A DNA stretch of 64,000 nt from JAAELZ01 sp965209105. Its GTDB lineage: Bacteria; Pseudomonadota; Gammaproteobacteria; Arenicellales; Poriferihabitantaceae. A program made the position numbers and the translations under genes. Shown piece by piece: positions 17,110 through 25,660 of this stretch. Below the pieces are notes generated by a model. It was not told where the DNA came from, made no database searches, and was given only the letters and a program-made list of their open reading frames with translations. Every line of letters starts with the position of its first letter. The stretch's first letter is position 1. The DNA lies in the NCBI GenBank assembly GCA_965209105.1, contig CBDBQB010000033.1:124001-188000 (forward strand). Reading direction: 5' to 3'.

Positions 17110-18084
17110 CTAGTAATGATCGCTGGCATCCCTACGCAAGGCCTGACACAAACTATCCATATCGACCGGCAACTCCGCTTGCCATGACACCGCTGACTGG
17201 GAAACCGGATGAACGAAACCCAAGACTTTTGCGTGCAAGGCTTGTCGCCGGAAAGTACGCATTGATTGCTTGAGTGACTCGCTCGCATCCGGCGGCAAAT
17301 GCAGGCGCTTGCCATAAACAGGATCGCCAAGCAGCGGCAAATTTTTATAGGATAAATGTACCCGTATTTGATGCGTTCGCCCGGTTTCTAAAGAGACATC
17401 GAGTAAGGTCGTATTCCGATATTTCTCGGCAATTCGGTAGTGCGTGATCGCAGTTTTGCCATCCGAACGCACCGCCATTTTTTTACGATCCCTAGGGTGA
17501 CGCCCAATCGCTGCCTCAACCGTACCCCCTGCCACCAAAGCACCATACACCAAGGCTTGATATTGACGTTTAACACTGCGCTGCGCTAACTGCTCAATCA
17601 AGCGTTGCCGAACAGCCTCGGATTTTGCCACCACCATTAGACCGGAGGTCAACTTATCGAGCCGATGAACGATGCCGCCTCTGGGCAACTGCTCCAGTGG
17701 CTTGTGGTAGGCCAATAATCCATTGAGCAGGGTGCCGGCTTGATTGCCCGCGCCCGGGTGAACCACTAAGCCAGCCGGTTTGTTGAGGACGAGGATATGC
17801 TCGTCCTCAAATATAATATCGAGTGCAATGTTCTCTGGCGCCACATCTAAGGGTTCAATCGGCGGCACATCAATCGATACACTTTGGCCCGCCGCGACGG
17901 ACTCTCGCGGCTTGCAATACGCATCATCAAGCATTAGGTGCTGCGATTTAATCCAGCCCTGAATCGTTGCGCGAGAAACATCCGTCAAGCAATCTGCAAG
18001 CGCTTTATCCAGGCGCTTGCCCGTGTCTTCATCCGTGAAAGTCAGCTGAATCTGGTGCTCAGTTTGTTTGGTTATGTTTGCCAT
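17110..18084 (-). CDS. rluD: 23S rRNA pseudouridine(1911/1915/1917) synthase
   Basis: A 324-residue RluA-family synthase. An S4 RNA-binding domain at about 14-75 (GKRLDKALADCL) is followed by the catalytic domain, with the active-site aspartate in GGIVHRLDKLTSGL and the conserved ETGRTHQIRVHL motif. Length and S4 domain indicate RluD, which modifies helix 69 of 23S rRNA; RlmH (1861) methylates one of the same residues. I start at the ATG at 18084 because the longer open frame runs into bamD and lacks family homology. It diverges from bamD across only 19 bp. Confidence 0.93.
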   Translation of the reverse strand: MANITKQTEHQIQLTFTDEDTGKRLDKALADCLTDVSRATIQGWIKSQHLMLDDAYCKPRESVAAGQSVSIDVPPIEPLDVAPENIALDIIFEDEHILVLNKPAGLVVHPGAGNQAGTLLNGLLAYHKPLEQLPRGGIVHRLDKLTSGLMVVAKSEAVRQRLIEQLAQRSVKRQYQALVYGALVAGGTVEAAIGRHPRDRKKMAVRSDGKTAITHYRIAEKYRNTTLLDVSLETGRTHQIRVHLSYKNLPLLGDPVYGKRLHLPPDASESLKQSMRTFRRQALHAKVLGFVHPVSQSAVSWQAELPVDMDSLCQALRRDASDHY

Positions 18085-18103
18085 ACGCGTTAGAATACTG
18101 GCT
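18085..18103. promoter_or_regulatory. symmetric bidirectional -10 region between rluD and bamD
   Basis: The 19-bp gap between the divergent ATGs contains TAGAATACT (18091-18099). Read rightward it gives TAGAAT (18091-18096), ending 7 nt before bamD. Read leftward it gives TATTCT (18097-18092), ending 7 nt before rluD. The rightward -10 has a weak -35 (TTGGTT, 18068-18073) at 17-bp spacing; the leftward -35 is poor. Neither gene has a Shine-Dalgarno sequence, so both messages would be leaderless. Symmetric -10 elements driving divergent transcription are documented in bacteria; use here is inferred. Confidence 0.6.
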
Positions 18104-18958
18104 ATGAAACAGATAAGCCAGAATAAACCTTCTTCCCGCCTTAACCATAGCGCACGCTTGCTATTAATCCTCGCTTTGTTGATCTCAATTGGCGCATGCT
18201 CGCTCCTAAAAAAGAAAGAGGTGGACACCGAACAATTGAGCGCTGAAGTGCTCTACGGCGCCGCAAAAGATGCTCTATTGCGTGAAAAGTGGCTTTCAGC
18301 CACTGAGAAATTAAGGGTGCTTGAAGCACGCTATCCATACGGACGATTCGGTAAACAGGCCTTGCTGGACACCGCATTTGCCCATTACAAAATGGGCGAA
18401 GATCATCTTGCTATCGCAGCCGCAGACCGCTTCATCGCCCTTAATCCTATCCATCCAACGGTCGATTATGCTTACTACATAAAGGGCTTGGCGAACTTTA
18501 AGGAAGTGCCGGGGATTAGAGGCCTGGTCACCGGTCGAACCAACCTAGCCAGCCTAGATCCGCAATCAGTCATTGATGCGATCAACGCCTTCACTATTGT
18601 CGCGCAACGCTATCCCAATAGTACCTACGCTCACGATTCGAAAAAACGCCTACAATATTTAGAATCTGCACGCGCAAAACATGAAGTGGGTATCGCGCAC
18701 TTTTACTTTGAGCGCGGCGCCTACGTAGCCGCTGCCAACCGCGCGAAGTCGGTGTTATCTGTTTTCGGCAGCCTGCCTGAAGCGGAAGATGCCTTGGGCA
18801 TCATGTACCACAGCTACCAACAAATGAATATGACTGACCTCGCCCTCGACACCAAGCGAGTGCTCGAACTCAATTATCCAGAAAGTGGCTACTTAAAACC
18901 GCGCGTACCCAAAACGAGCAAAATGCGTTTTCTGAGCCGCTGGTTCAATCAGTCATAG
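18104..18958 (+). CDS. bamD: outer-membrane assembly lipoprotein BamD (ComL)
   Basis: A 284-residue lipoprotein. The signal peptide ends in a lipobox (ISIGAC), and the mature part is made of TPR-like helical repeats matching BamD: AAKDALLREKWLSATEKLRVLEA without its linkers, YPYGRFGKQALLD, IDAINAFTIVAQRYPNSTYA and LGIMYHSYQQMNMTDLA. BamD is the essential lipoprotein of the BAM complex that folds beta-barrels into the outer membrane. I use the ATG at 18104; the upstream frame overlaps the rluD coding region. In many gammaproteobacteria bamD also sits divergent from rluD. Confidence 0.94.
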   Translation: MKQISQNKPSSRLNHSARLLLILALLISIGACSLLKKKEVDTEQLSAEVLYGAAKDALLREKWLSATEKLRVLEARYPYGRFGKQALLDTAFAHYKMGEDHLAIAAADRFIALNPIHPTVDYAYYIKGLANFKEVPGIRGLVTGRTNLASLDPQSVIDAINAFTIVAQRYPNSTYAHDSKKRLQYLESARAKHEVGIAHFYFERGAYVAAANRAKSVLSVFGSLPEAEDALGIMYHSYQQMNMTDLALDTKRVLELNYPESGYLKPRVPKTSKMRFLSRWFNQS

Positions 18959-19018
18959 TTAGCGACGCCGGTTCCGCGCGCTCAAAGCATCTTTTTAAGA
19001 AATATTTCATCAACAGCC

Positions 19019-20398
19019 ATGAGCCTAGAAATTGTCATACTCGCCGCCGGCAGGGGTTCGAGAATGAAATCGAGTTTGGCCAAAGTGTTGCATACGCTTG
19101 CAGGAGAAACCTTGCTTTCGCATGTGCTGCACACTGCTGATCAACTGAATCCAGCCACCATTCATATCGTCGTCGGACACCAAGCTGACCCTGTCAAGCA
19201 AGCCGTCAAGGGGCTGAATATTCGTGCCCGTTTAAGCTGGGTAATCCAAACAGAGCAGCTTGGCACAGGACACGCCGTCACTCAAGCCTTGCCCGAAATT
19301 GATGCTGACTCGACTGTTCTCATCATGGCGGGCGATGTCCCCCTCATTCAAACGAGCACGCTTGAGCCTCTTTGCCAAACCAGCGATGGACTCAATATAC
19401 TGAGCTGTGTGGTCGACGATGCGAGCGGGTTTGGGCGCATTCTAAGAGACAGTTCTGGTAAGGTTCAGGCTATCATCGAGCATAAAGACGCCTCGCCTGC
19501 TCAACTTAAAATACAAGAATTTAGTACCGGCATCATGGCGCTGAAGGCGGCAAACCTCGACCAATGGCTCGCGCAAGTGGGTAACGACAACGCGCAAAGC
19601 GAGTACTATCTTCCCGATATAGTCAAACTGGCCGTGAATGACGGGGTCGCGGTGCAAGCGATACAAATTGAAGATGCGTTACAAGTGATGGGCATCAATA
19701 GTCGAGAAGAGCTCGCCACACTCGAACGTCAATATCAGCGCCATCTCGCCCGCCAAATCATGCAAACCGGCGTGAGCCTTGCCGACCCTGATCGAATAGA
19801 TATTCGTGGATCATTGGCGGCTGGGGAAGATTGCTTTATCGACATCAACGCCGTGTTCGAGCAAGACGTTGTACTCGGTGCAAATGTTCGGATCGGCCCG
19901 AACGTTTTGATTCGAAATAGTCAAATCGGGGATAACTGTGTTATCGAAGCGAATAGCGTCATTGATCACGCGAGTATTGCCTCCGACTGCTGTATTGGGC
20001 CCTTTGCACGTATCAGACCCGACACCACGCTCCAATCCGGCGCCAGAATTGGCAACTTCGTTGAAATCAAAAAAAGCGAGATTGGGGCGGGCAGCAAAGT
20101 AAACCATTTAAGCTATATCGGAGACAGCCACATTGGCGCAAACGTCAATATCGGCGCTGGGGTCATCACTTGTAATTACGATGGCGCGAACAAACACCAA
20201 ACGGTCATCGAAGACGATGTGTTTATTGGTTCTGATTGTCAATTGGTTGCACCCGTGACGATCGGACAAGGCGCAACCATCGGTGCGGGCTCAACCATCC
20301 GCAAAGATGCACCGGCCGAAACCTTGAGCCTCTCGATGTCTAAGCAAATTCAAGTGAATAGTTGGAAGCGCCCTCACAAAAAAGCGAGCAAAAAGTAG
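19019..20398 (+). CDS. glmU: bifunctional UDP-N-acetylglucosamine pyrophosphorylase / glucosamine-1-phosphate N-acetyltransferase
   Basis: A 459-residue GlmU. The N-terminal nucleotidyltransferase domain begins with LAAGRGSRMKS (7-17) and includes the TEQLGTGHAV and AGDVPL motifs. The C-terminal left-handed beta-helix (about 250-440) has hexapeptide repeats and the signature NIGAGVITCNYDGANKHQT. It makes UDP-GlcNAc from glucosamine-1-phosphate for peptidoglycan and lipopolysaccharide. glmS starts one base after its stop codon, so two steps of one pathway are coupled. Confidence 0.96.
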   Translation: MSLEIVILAAGRGSRMKSSLAKVLHTLAGETLLSHVLHTADQLNPATIHIVVGHQADPVKQAVKGLNIRARLSWVIQTEQLGTGHAVTQALPEIDADSTVLIMAGDVPLIQTSTLEPLCQTSDGLNILSCVVDDASGFGRILRDSSGKVQAIIEHKDASPAQLKIQEFSTGIMALKAANLDQWLAQVGNDNAQSEYYLPDIVKLAVNDGVAVQAIQIEDALQVMGINSREELATLERQYQRHLARQIMQTGVSLADPDRIDIRGSLAAGEDCFIDINAVFEQDVVLGANVRIGPNVLIRNSQIGDNCVIEANSVIDHASIASDCCIGPFARIRPDTTLQSGARIGNFVEIKKSEIGAGSKVNHLSYIGDSHIGANVNIGAGVITCNYDGANKHQTVIEDDVFIGSDCQLVAPVTIGQGATIGAGSTIRKDAPAETLSLSMSKQIQVNSWKRPHKKASKK

Positions 20399-20399
20399 C

Positions 20400-22229
20400 A
20401 TGTGTGGCATTGTTTGTGCAGTTTCAACTGAGCCCGTCCTACCCCTATTGCTGGAAGGACTAAAGCGTCTTGAATATCGTGGTTATGATTCGGCTGGGGT
20501 TGCCTTGCTCGGTGAACAGGGGTTTGAACGTACACGCAGCGTTGGCCGTATTGCCGATCTTGAGTCCGCACTGGGCAATACCTTAGATAATGCGAGTACC
20601 GTCGGTATCGCACATACCCGCTGGGCCACGCATGGCGCACCCACCGAAAAAAATGCCCACCCACATTTAACACCCGGCAAGCTCGCCATTGTGCATAACG
20701 GCATCATTGAAAATCATCAAGTGCTGCGCGAAGAACTTATCGAAGCGGGTTACATCTTTAAATCAGAAACCGACACCGAAGTCATCTTGCATGAAGTCGA
20801 TCGACAGCTCAAGCAAAGCAATGACTTATATGAGGCGGTTCGCGCCACCGTCAAACGTTTAAAAGGCGCTTATGCAATTGGCGTCGCCAGCGTAGACGAG
20901 CCTCGCCGAATCGTCGGTGCTCGATCTGGCTCACCGATGGTGGTTGGCATTAATGAAGGCGCGGGCTACATCGCCTCAGATATGTCAGCGCTGCTATCGG
21001 TCACGCACGATTTTTATATCGTTGAAGACGACGAGCTGGTTGACATCAATGACGGGGTCATTCGCTTAACCGATCTCGACGGCAAGCGGGTCAAGCGTAC
21101 AATTTTCACCAGTCGGCAAAGTGCCAACGACAGCGACTTAGGCGCCTACCGCCACTATATGCTCAAAGAGATCCACGAACAAACACAGTCGGTCGCCGAC
21201 ACGCTGGAAGGTCGGATATCTGGTGAGCGTGTGCTCTCTGGAATTTTCGGCAGCAACGATTCAGAAATCTTTGCGCAAACGCGTGCAATACAAATTATCG
21301 CTTGTGGCACCAGCTATCACGCCGGATTGGTCGCGCAATATTGGTTCGAGAAATACGGTGTGCCTTGTCGAGTTGAAATTGCCAGTGAATTTCGGTCTCG
21401 TGGTCACGCTGTTCCTGACAATTCCTTGGTGGTGACCCTGTCACAATCAGGCGAAACCATCGATACTTTATCAGCGCTAAAGGTGGCTATGCAAATAGGG
21501 TTTACTCACAGTCTGTCGATTTGTAATGTGCCGGAATCATCTCTAGTGCGAGAATCCGAACTCGTCTTGATGACTCACGCAGGACCCGAAATCGGGGTTG
21601 CCTCGACCAAGGCATTTACCACCCAGCTGGTGGCTTTATTGCTGCTGGTTGTCTCCGTCGCAAGGCACCATGGCTTGGACGAAAAAGACGAAGCAAAAAT
21701 TGTTACCGAACTGCGCGAGTTGCCCAAGCTTATTGAGCAAACACTCAAACGTGAAGATGAAATCGCCGCGCTTGCCACACAATTTGCGGATAAGGAACAC
21801 GCCTTATTTCTAGGGCGAGGTTCGCACTATCCCATCGCAATGGAAGGCGCGCTTAAATTAAAGGAAATATCGTATATCCATGCGGAAGCTTACGCCGCAG
21901 GGGAACTAAAGCATGGCCCGCTGGCCTTGGTCGATGAAAAAATGCCCGTCATCGCGGTCGCACCGCATAACCGCTTACTCAAAAAATTGGAATCAAATAT
22001 AGAGGAGGTCCGCGCCAGAGGCGGTCAAATGCTGGTGTTCGCCGACGATAGTTCTGAAATGCACGAAACTGAAGGCGTCCAAATCATCAAAATTGGCAAG
22101 GTTGATAATACAATTGCGCCCATCATCTTTACGATACCGCTACAAATACTGGCCTACCACGTTGCCCTGATTAAAGGTACGGATGTCGATAAACCGCGCA
22201 ATTTGGCAAAATCTGTGACTGTCGAATAA
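20400..22229 (+). CDS. glmS: glutamine-fructose-6-phosphate aminotransferase (isomerizing)
   Basis: A 609-residue GlmS. The N-terminal nucleophile cysteine (MCGIV) heads the glutaminase domain, with HTRWATHG and HNGIIENH. Two SIS domains follow, with CGTSYHAG, SQSGETIDTL and STKAFTTQ, and the C-terminus ends DKPRNLAKSVTVE as in the family. It forms glucosamine-6-phosphate from fructose-6-phosphate and glutamine. It follows glmU by one base with no clear ribosome binding site. Six bases separate its stop from the convergent acyl ligase gene. No glmS ribozyme is expected or seen. Confidence 0.97.
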   Translation: MCGIVCAVSTEPVLPLLLEGLKRLEYRGYDSAGVALLGEQGFERTRSVGRIADLESALGNTLDNASTVGIAHTRWATHGAPTEKNAHPHLTPGKLAIVHNGIIENHQVLREELIEAGYIFKSETDTEVILHEVDRQLKQSNDLYEAVRATVKRLKGAYAIGVASVDEPRRIVGARSGSPMVVGINEGAGYIASDMSALLSVTHDFYIVEDDELVDINDGVIRLTDLDGKRVKRTIFTSRQSANDSDLGAYRHYMLKEIHEQTQSVADTLEGRISGERVLSGIFGSNDSEIFAQTRAIQIIACGTSYHAGLVAQYWFEKYGVPCRVEIASEFRSRGHAVPDNSLVVTLSQSGETIDTLSALKVAMQIGFTHSLSICNVPESSLVRESELVLMTHAGPEIGVASTKAFTTQLVALLLLVVSVARHHGLDEKDEAKIVTELRELPKLIEQTLKREDEIAALATQFADKEHALFLGRGSHYPIAMEGALKLKEISYIHAEAYAAGELKHGPLALVDEKMPVIAVAPHNRLLKKLESNIEEVRARGGQMLVFADDSSEMHETEGVQIIKIGKVDNTIAPIIFTIPLQILAYHVALIKGTDVDKPRNLAKSVTVE

Positions 22230-22235
22230 GGCCTG

Positions 22236-23837
22236 CTATTTCGAGGCTTTAGCGGTCTTTCGCTTCACCTCGTTACGTTTAAATGTCTCAGGCAATTGCT
22301 GTAAGGCAATTTTGCCCAGCGGTGTTCTTGGCAACTCGTCAACCACTGCAAATCGCGTGATTTGATTGTGCGATGAAACAAAATTATTGAATACCTTAAG
22401 CACATCTCGCGCGACCTCTTCGGGATTGTCACCTTCCATCGCCATCACCGCCGCCGGCTTTTGTTTGACTTCAAGCACACCGGCTTCTAACAATCTTGGA
22501 TCACGCTCGAGCAGTGTTTCGAGCTCCTCTGGATACACATTCTTTCCCGCTTCGGTCACAATTAAGCGTTTACTGCGGCCCGTGAGAACAACCCTACCCC
22601 CTTTATCGATGCGCGCCAGATCGCCGGTTTTAAACCAGCCATCGGACATCACTTCTTCGGTTTGCGCGGCATCGGTATAGCCCAACATAAGATTCGGACC
22701 TCGACAGTACAGCTCACCCCGACCCAACTCATCTGGGTCAAGGACTTTAACTTCAGCCCATAATACGGGTTGCCCAACGCTGTCATAGGCCTGATCGAAG
22801 CTTTCTTGAACACACAGCAAAGGAGCAGTTTCTGTTAAGCCATAGCCTTGCCGCAGCGGAATGCCGAGCTTATGGTAAAACTCAGTAATCTTTCCATCCA
22901 AATGCGAGCCCCCGCTGACCCAGGCCTTGATATTTCCGCCTAATTTTTTGCGTATGGGTGCGTTTAGCTTTTGCCGCAAGGACAAAGGCATTTTTTCCAG
23001 CAGCTTTCTATATGCTCGCAAACCACCCGATGCGCTGAATTTTTTATCCAAGCCCAGCATAATATTTCTAAATAATCGCGGCACCGCAATCACCATACTG
23101 ACATGCTCCTCGGCGATTGTGGCCAAGATTTCAGTCGCCGCAATCACTCGCGGCACCACTGACCTCGCACCATAGCGCAAGGGGAAAACAAAGGTTGCAG
23201 TAATCCCCATTGCGTGGGAAAGCGGCAGCAGTGAAATAAAGCGATCCGAGCTATCAATCTTAAGCATATGATAGGCTTGCATCACATTGCAGCCGATATT
23301 CTGATGGCTTAGACGAACCACTTTTGGGTTGCCCGTACTGCCCGAAGTATAAATGGACAAGGCTTCTGCACCCGCATCGGCGGGCGCGTCGATCATTCGC
23401 TCTGCTTTCACGGCCACTGGATCAGCGTCTAATGAGATGAGGTGTTGATTATCTGTTAACTGGGTCGAATTAAACCCGAGCATCGCTTTGGGTTTAATGG
23501 CTTCGACCTGAGCTTTGATTTCGGCTTCGCTGTTACCGATATGGATGGGCGCAACTTTCGCCCCCAATTTCCATGCAGCCAAGGTTGCTGCGCACCACTC
23601 TGGCCCATTCGGCGCCGTGACCCCGACCACATCACCCGCTTTAATCCCGTCGGATCGGAGCGTCGCGGCGATGGTCAGCGCAGCCTTTTCAAGCTCGCCA
23701 TAACTTACTTTCCGCTTATCTTTCTTACCTTCTCGAACCAGCCATGCTGTTTTATTTTTATATTTCTTGAAAGAGGGCGCAACAAACGTCCATAAATTGT
23801 CAACTTTTGGGATGCTTTCAGGGGTAGCTGTCTTCAC
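22236..23837 (-). CDS. AMP-forming acyl-CoA synthetase/ligase family protein
   Basis: A 533-residue ANL-superfamily enzyme. The adenylate motifs are present: YTSGSTGNPKVV (P-loop), GYGLTETAPL, and WFKTGDLARIDKGGRVVLTGR followed by KNVYPEELE. The catalytic lysine region near the C-terminus reads PRTPLGKIALQQL. It probably activates a fatty or other carboxylic acid to its CoA thioester; the substrate is not readable. I start at the GTG at 23837 because GAGGAG sits 7 nt upstream; the frame's earlier GTG at 23852 is just before that ribosome binding site and overlaps it. Confidence 0.88.
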   Translation of the reverse strand: MKTATPESIPKVDNLWTFVAPSFKKYKNKTAWLVREGKKDKRKVSYGELEKAALTIAATLRSDGIKAGDVVGVTAPNGPEWCAATLAAWKLGAKVAPIHIGNSEAEIKAQVEAIKPKAMLGFNSTQLTDNQHLISLDADPVAVKAERMIDAPADAGAEALSIYTSGSTGNPKVVRLSHQNIGCNVMQAYHMLKIDSSDRFISLLPLSHAMGITATFVFPLRYGARSVVPRVIAATEILATIAEEHVSMVIAVPRLFRNIMLGLDKKFSASGGLRAYRKLLEKMPLSLRQKLNAPIRKKLGGNIKAWVSGGSHLDGKITEFYHKLGIPLRQGYGLTETAPLLCVQESFDQAYDSVGQPVLWAEVKVLDPDELGRGELYCRGPNLMLGYTDAAQTEEVMSDGWFKTGDLARIDKGGRVVLTGRSKRLIVTEAGKNVYPEELETLLERDPRLLEAGVLEVKQKPAAVMAMEGDNPEEVARDVLKVFNNFVSSHNQITRFAVVDELPRTPLGKIALQQLPETFKRNEVKRKTAKASK

Positions 23838-24055
23838 TAGAATTCTCCTCACTCATTTTTATATCTCACGGACTTTAACGATCATTTCAGAACATAGCAA
23901 CTCCTCCTCCTATCATGCTATTCAAATCAATCATACCGCTCTGGCAAGCCCTAATCCTTTATATCCCATCATTGAATTACTTGAATAGCCATTCACATAC
24001 TAAGCGATGCATAATTAAAGCATTCCACATTACCAATTATTGAGGCTATTTAAGC

Positions 24056-24712
24056 ATGCGAATTATTCTTCTAGGCGGCCCCGGCGCTGGCAAAGGTACC
24101 CAAGCCGCGTTCATCACAGAGCGGTACAACATCCCGCAAATCTCTACCGGCGATATGCTCCGTGCGCATGTAAAATCAGGCAGTGATTTAGGCCTTGCCG
24201 CAAAAAAGATTATGGATGAAGGCGGCCTCGTTTCTGATGACATCATTATGGGCATGGTCAAAGAACGGATTACCGAAGACGATTGCGCGAATGGTTATTT
24301 GTTCGACGGCTTCCCTCGCACGATTCCACAGGCCGACGCACTAAAAGAAGGTGGCGTTGAGGTCGACGCTGTGGTTGAAATCAGTGTTGACGATGATGAA
24401 ATCATCCGTCGCATGAGCGGTCGACGCGTGCATCTTGCCTCGGGCCGCACCTATCATGTGGTATTTAATCCGCCCACCGAAGAAGGCAAAGACAATGAAA
24501 CCGGCGAGCCACTTGTTCAGCGTGATGATGATCAAGAAGATGTGGTTCGCTCTCGGCTAACGGTTTATCACGAGCAAACCGAGCCACTTATCTCCTACTA
24601 CACGGATTACTCAAATAGTGGTGGCGCTAGCGCACCCAAATACGTCAAAGTAGACGGCATCGGTGGTGTCGATGAGATTCGTGATCGTATCTTCAGTGGG
24701 ATCGATAGCTAA
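24056..24712 (+). CDS. adk: adenylate kinase
   Basis: A 218-residue long-form adenylate kinase. The P-loop GGPGAGKGTQ is at 7-16, DGFPRTIPQA is the AMP-side motif, and the LID domain (about 122-160) contains GRRVHLASGRTYHV. The LID lacks the four cysteines of zinc-type enzymes, as usual in Gammaproteobacteria. It interconverts ATP and AMP with two ADP. It stands alone with its own terminator. Confidence 0.97.
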   Translation: MRIILLGGPGAGKGTQAAFITERYNIPQISTGDMLRAHVKSGSDLGLAAKKIMDEGGLVSDDIIMGMVKERITEDDCANGYLFDGFPRTIPQADALKEGGVEVDAVVEISVDDDEIIRRMSGRRVHLASGRTYHVVFNPPTEEGKDNETGEPLVQRDDDQEDVVRSRLTVYHEQTEPLISYYTDYSNSGGASAPKYVKVDGIGGVDEIRDRIFSGIDS

Positions 24713-24737
24713 GCCGGATAGTCTCTGGTTTACTTCT

Positions 24738-24765
24738 AAAAAAGGCGGCATTTGCCGCCTTTTTT
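24738..24765 (+). terminator. rho-independent terminator after adk
   Basis: GGCGGC and GCCGCC pair around a short ATTT loop, flanked by an A run upstream and a T run (24760-24765) downstream. The A/T flanks make it potentially bidirectional. Confidence 0.9.
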
Positions 24766-24807
24766 GTGCTCGAGGGTATTGTGGGGCTTTGGCCTTTTGC
24801 GAATACG

Positions 24808-25014
24808 CTAGCGACGCATTGCTTTTAGCACAAGTACCAGCCATGGCGTACCGTGCACCCATAAATCAACCATATCGATAGGTTTAGTTAATGTGCCGGC
24901 CGGTATCATTTTCAGCTTTTCCCAAACATGCGGCTCCGGAGAGAAAGGCGCTAAGCCAAGCGTCAGGCATAAAGCCAATACGATTAACCAAGGGATTGAG
25001 TCTAGAAATTTCAT
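24808..25014 (-). CDS. conserved small inner-membrane protein
   Basis: A 68-residue protein with a hydrophobic N-terminal helix (about 7-23), a conserved middle (PEPHVWEKLKM, GTLTKPIDMVDLWVHG) and a second hydrophobic segment. I recognise this as a small conserved family often auto-labelled RND transporter, which its size does not support. Function is unknown. It is downstream of the phosphoribosyltransferase gene on the same strand, 21 bp away. Confidence 0.7.
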   Translation of the reverse strand: MKFLDSIPWLIVLALCLTLGLAPFSPEPHVWEKLKMIPAGTLTKPIDMVDLWVHGTPWLVLVLKAMRR

Positions 25015-25035
25015 TGTATGCGAATCTTAGTCTAC

Positions 25036-25614
25036 CTATTTAAATGGATTATCTGGATAATCAACGGATTGCAAAATTTCTGCCAACTCGCCTTTCCCCG
25101 ACTTAATCTCGTCTACGCTGAGCCCCTCTAGCTCGTGTGGGAATACCAGCCAATCATCTGTTTCGTGCAGGTAAAAATCTGGACTGCGCTGCGTGACATT
25201 TTTGTTGGGCTTGAACCATGGTGTGGCCACTTTGATTTGCGCTGGGCAATTGCGTCGCATTTTATTTTTCAGCGTGTTGATGATCGCTTCCACGCTACGA
25301 CCCGTATCAAACACATCGTCAACGATCAGTAATTTGTCTGTATCGTTCATGTTCTTCACTAGGTAGTCTAGGCCGTGCACACGAACAACTGAATCTGTGT
25401 TATCGATACTTTTATATAAAGACGTACGCACCGCAATATGATCAGAATGAAGCCCAAAAAAAGCTAGCATTTCCTGAACGGCAATGCCCACAGGGGTTCC
25501 GCCACGCCATACACCGACTATAAAGTTAGGCTTAAAATCGCTTTCTAATATTCGCTTGCCGAGTAAAAAGGCATCCTCAAGTAATGACTGCGCGCTAATA
25601 TAGTTTTTGTCCAT
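25036..25614 (-). CDS. phosphoribosyltransferase (COG2236/Hpt-like)
   Basis: A 192-residue type I phosphoribosyltransferase. The PRPP-binding loop is LLIVDDVFDTGRSVEAI, and an N-terminal GVWRGGTPVG resembles the pyrophosphate loop of purine phosphoribosyltransferases. The C-terminal VFPHEL motif contacts the base in related enzymes. It likely salvages hypoxanthine, guanine or xanthine, or acts as a regulator. The base specificity cannot be told. Confidence 0.85.
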   Translation of the reverse strand: MDKNYISAQSLLEDAFLLGKRILESDFKPNFIVGVWRGGTPVGIAVQEMLAFFGLHSDHIAVRTSLYKSIDNTDSVVRVHGLDYLVKNMNDTDKLLIVDDVFDTGRSVEAIINTLKNKMRRNCPAQIKVATPWFKPNKNVTQRSPDFYLHETDDWLVFPHELEGLSVDEIKSGKGELAEILQSVDYPDNPFK

Positions 25615-25660
25615 CTTATGCCGAAGTCTAAATAGTTTGTTATGTATGAAGGCTCGCGTT

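Noticed and set aside
18068..18228. Overlapping extended starts of rluD and bamD
   Set aside because: Both extensions cross into the opposite gene and lack family homology; the ATGs at 18084 and 18104 give canonical proteins.
20399..20400. glmS ribozyme before glmS
   Set aside because: glmS starts one base after glmU and there is no leader to hold a ribozyme.
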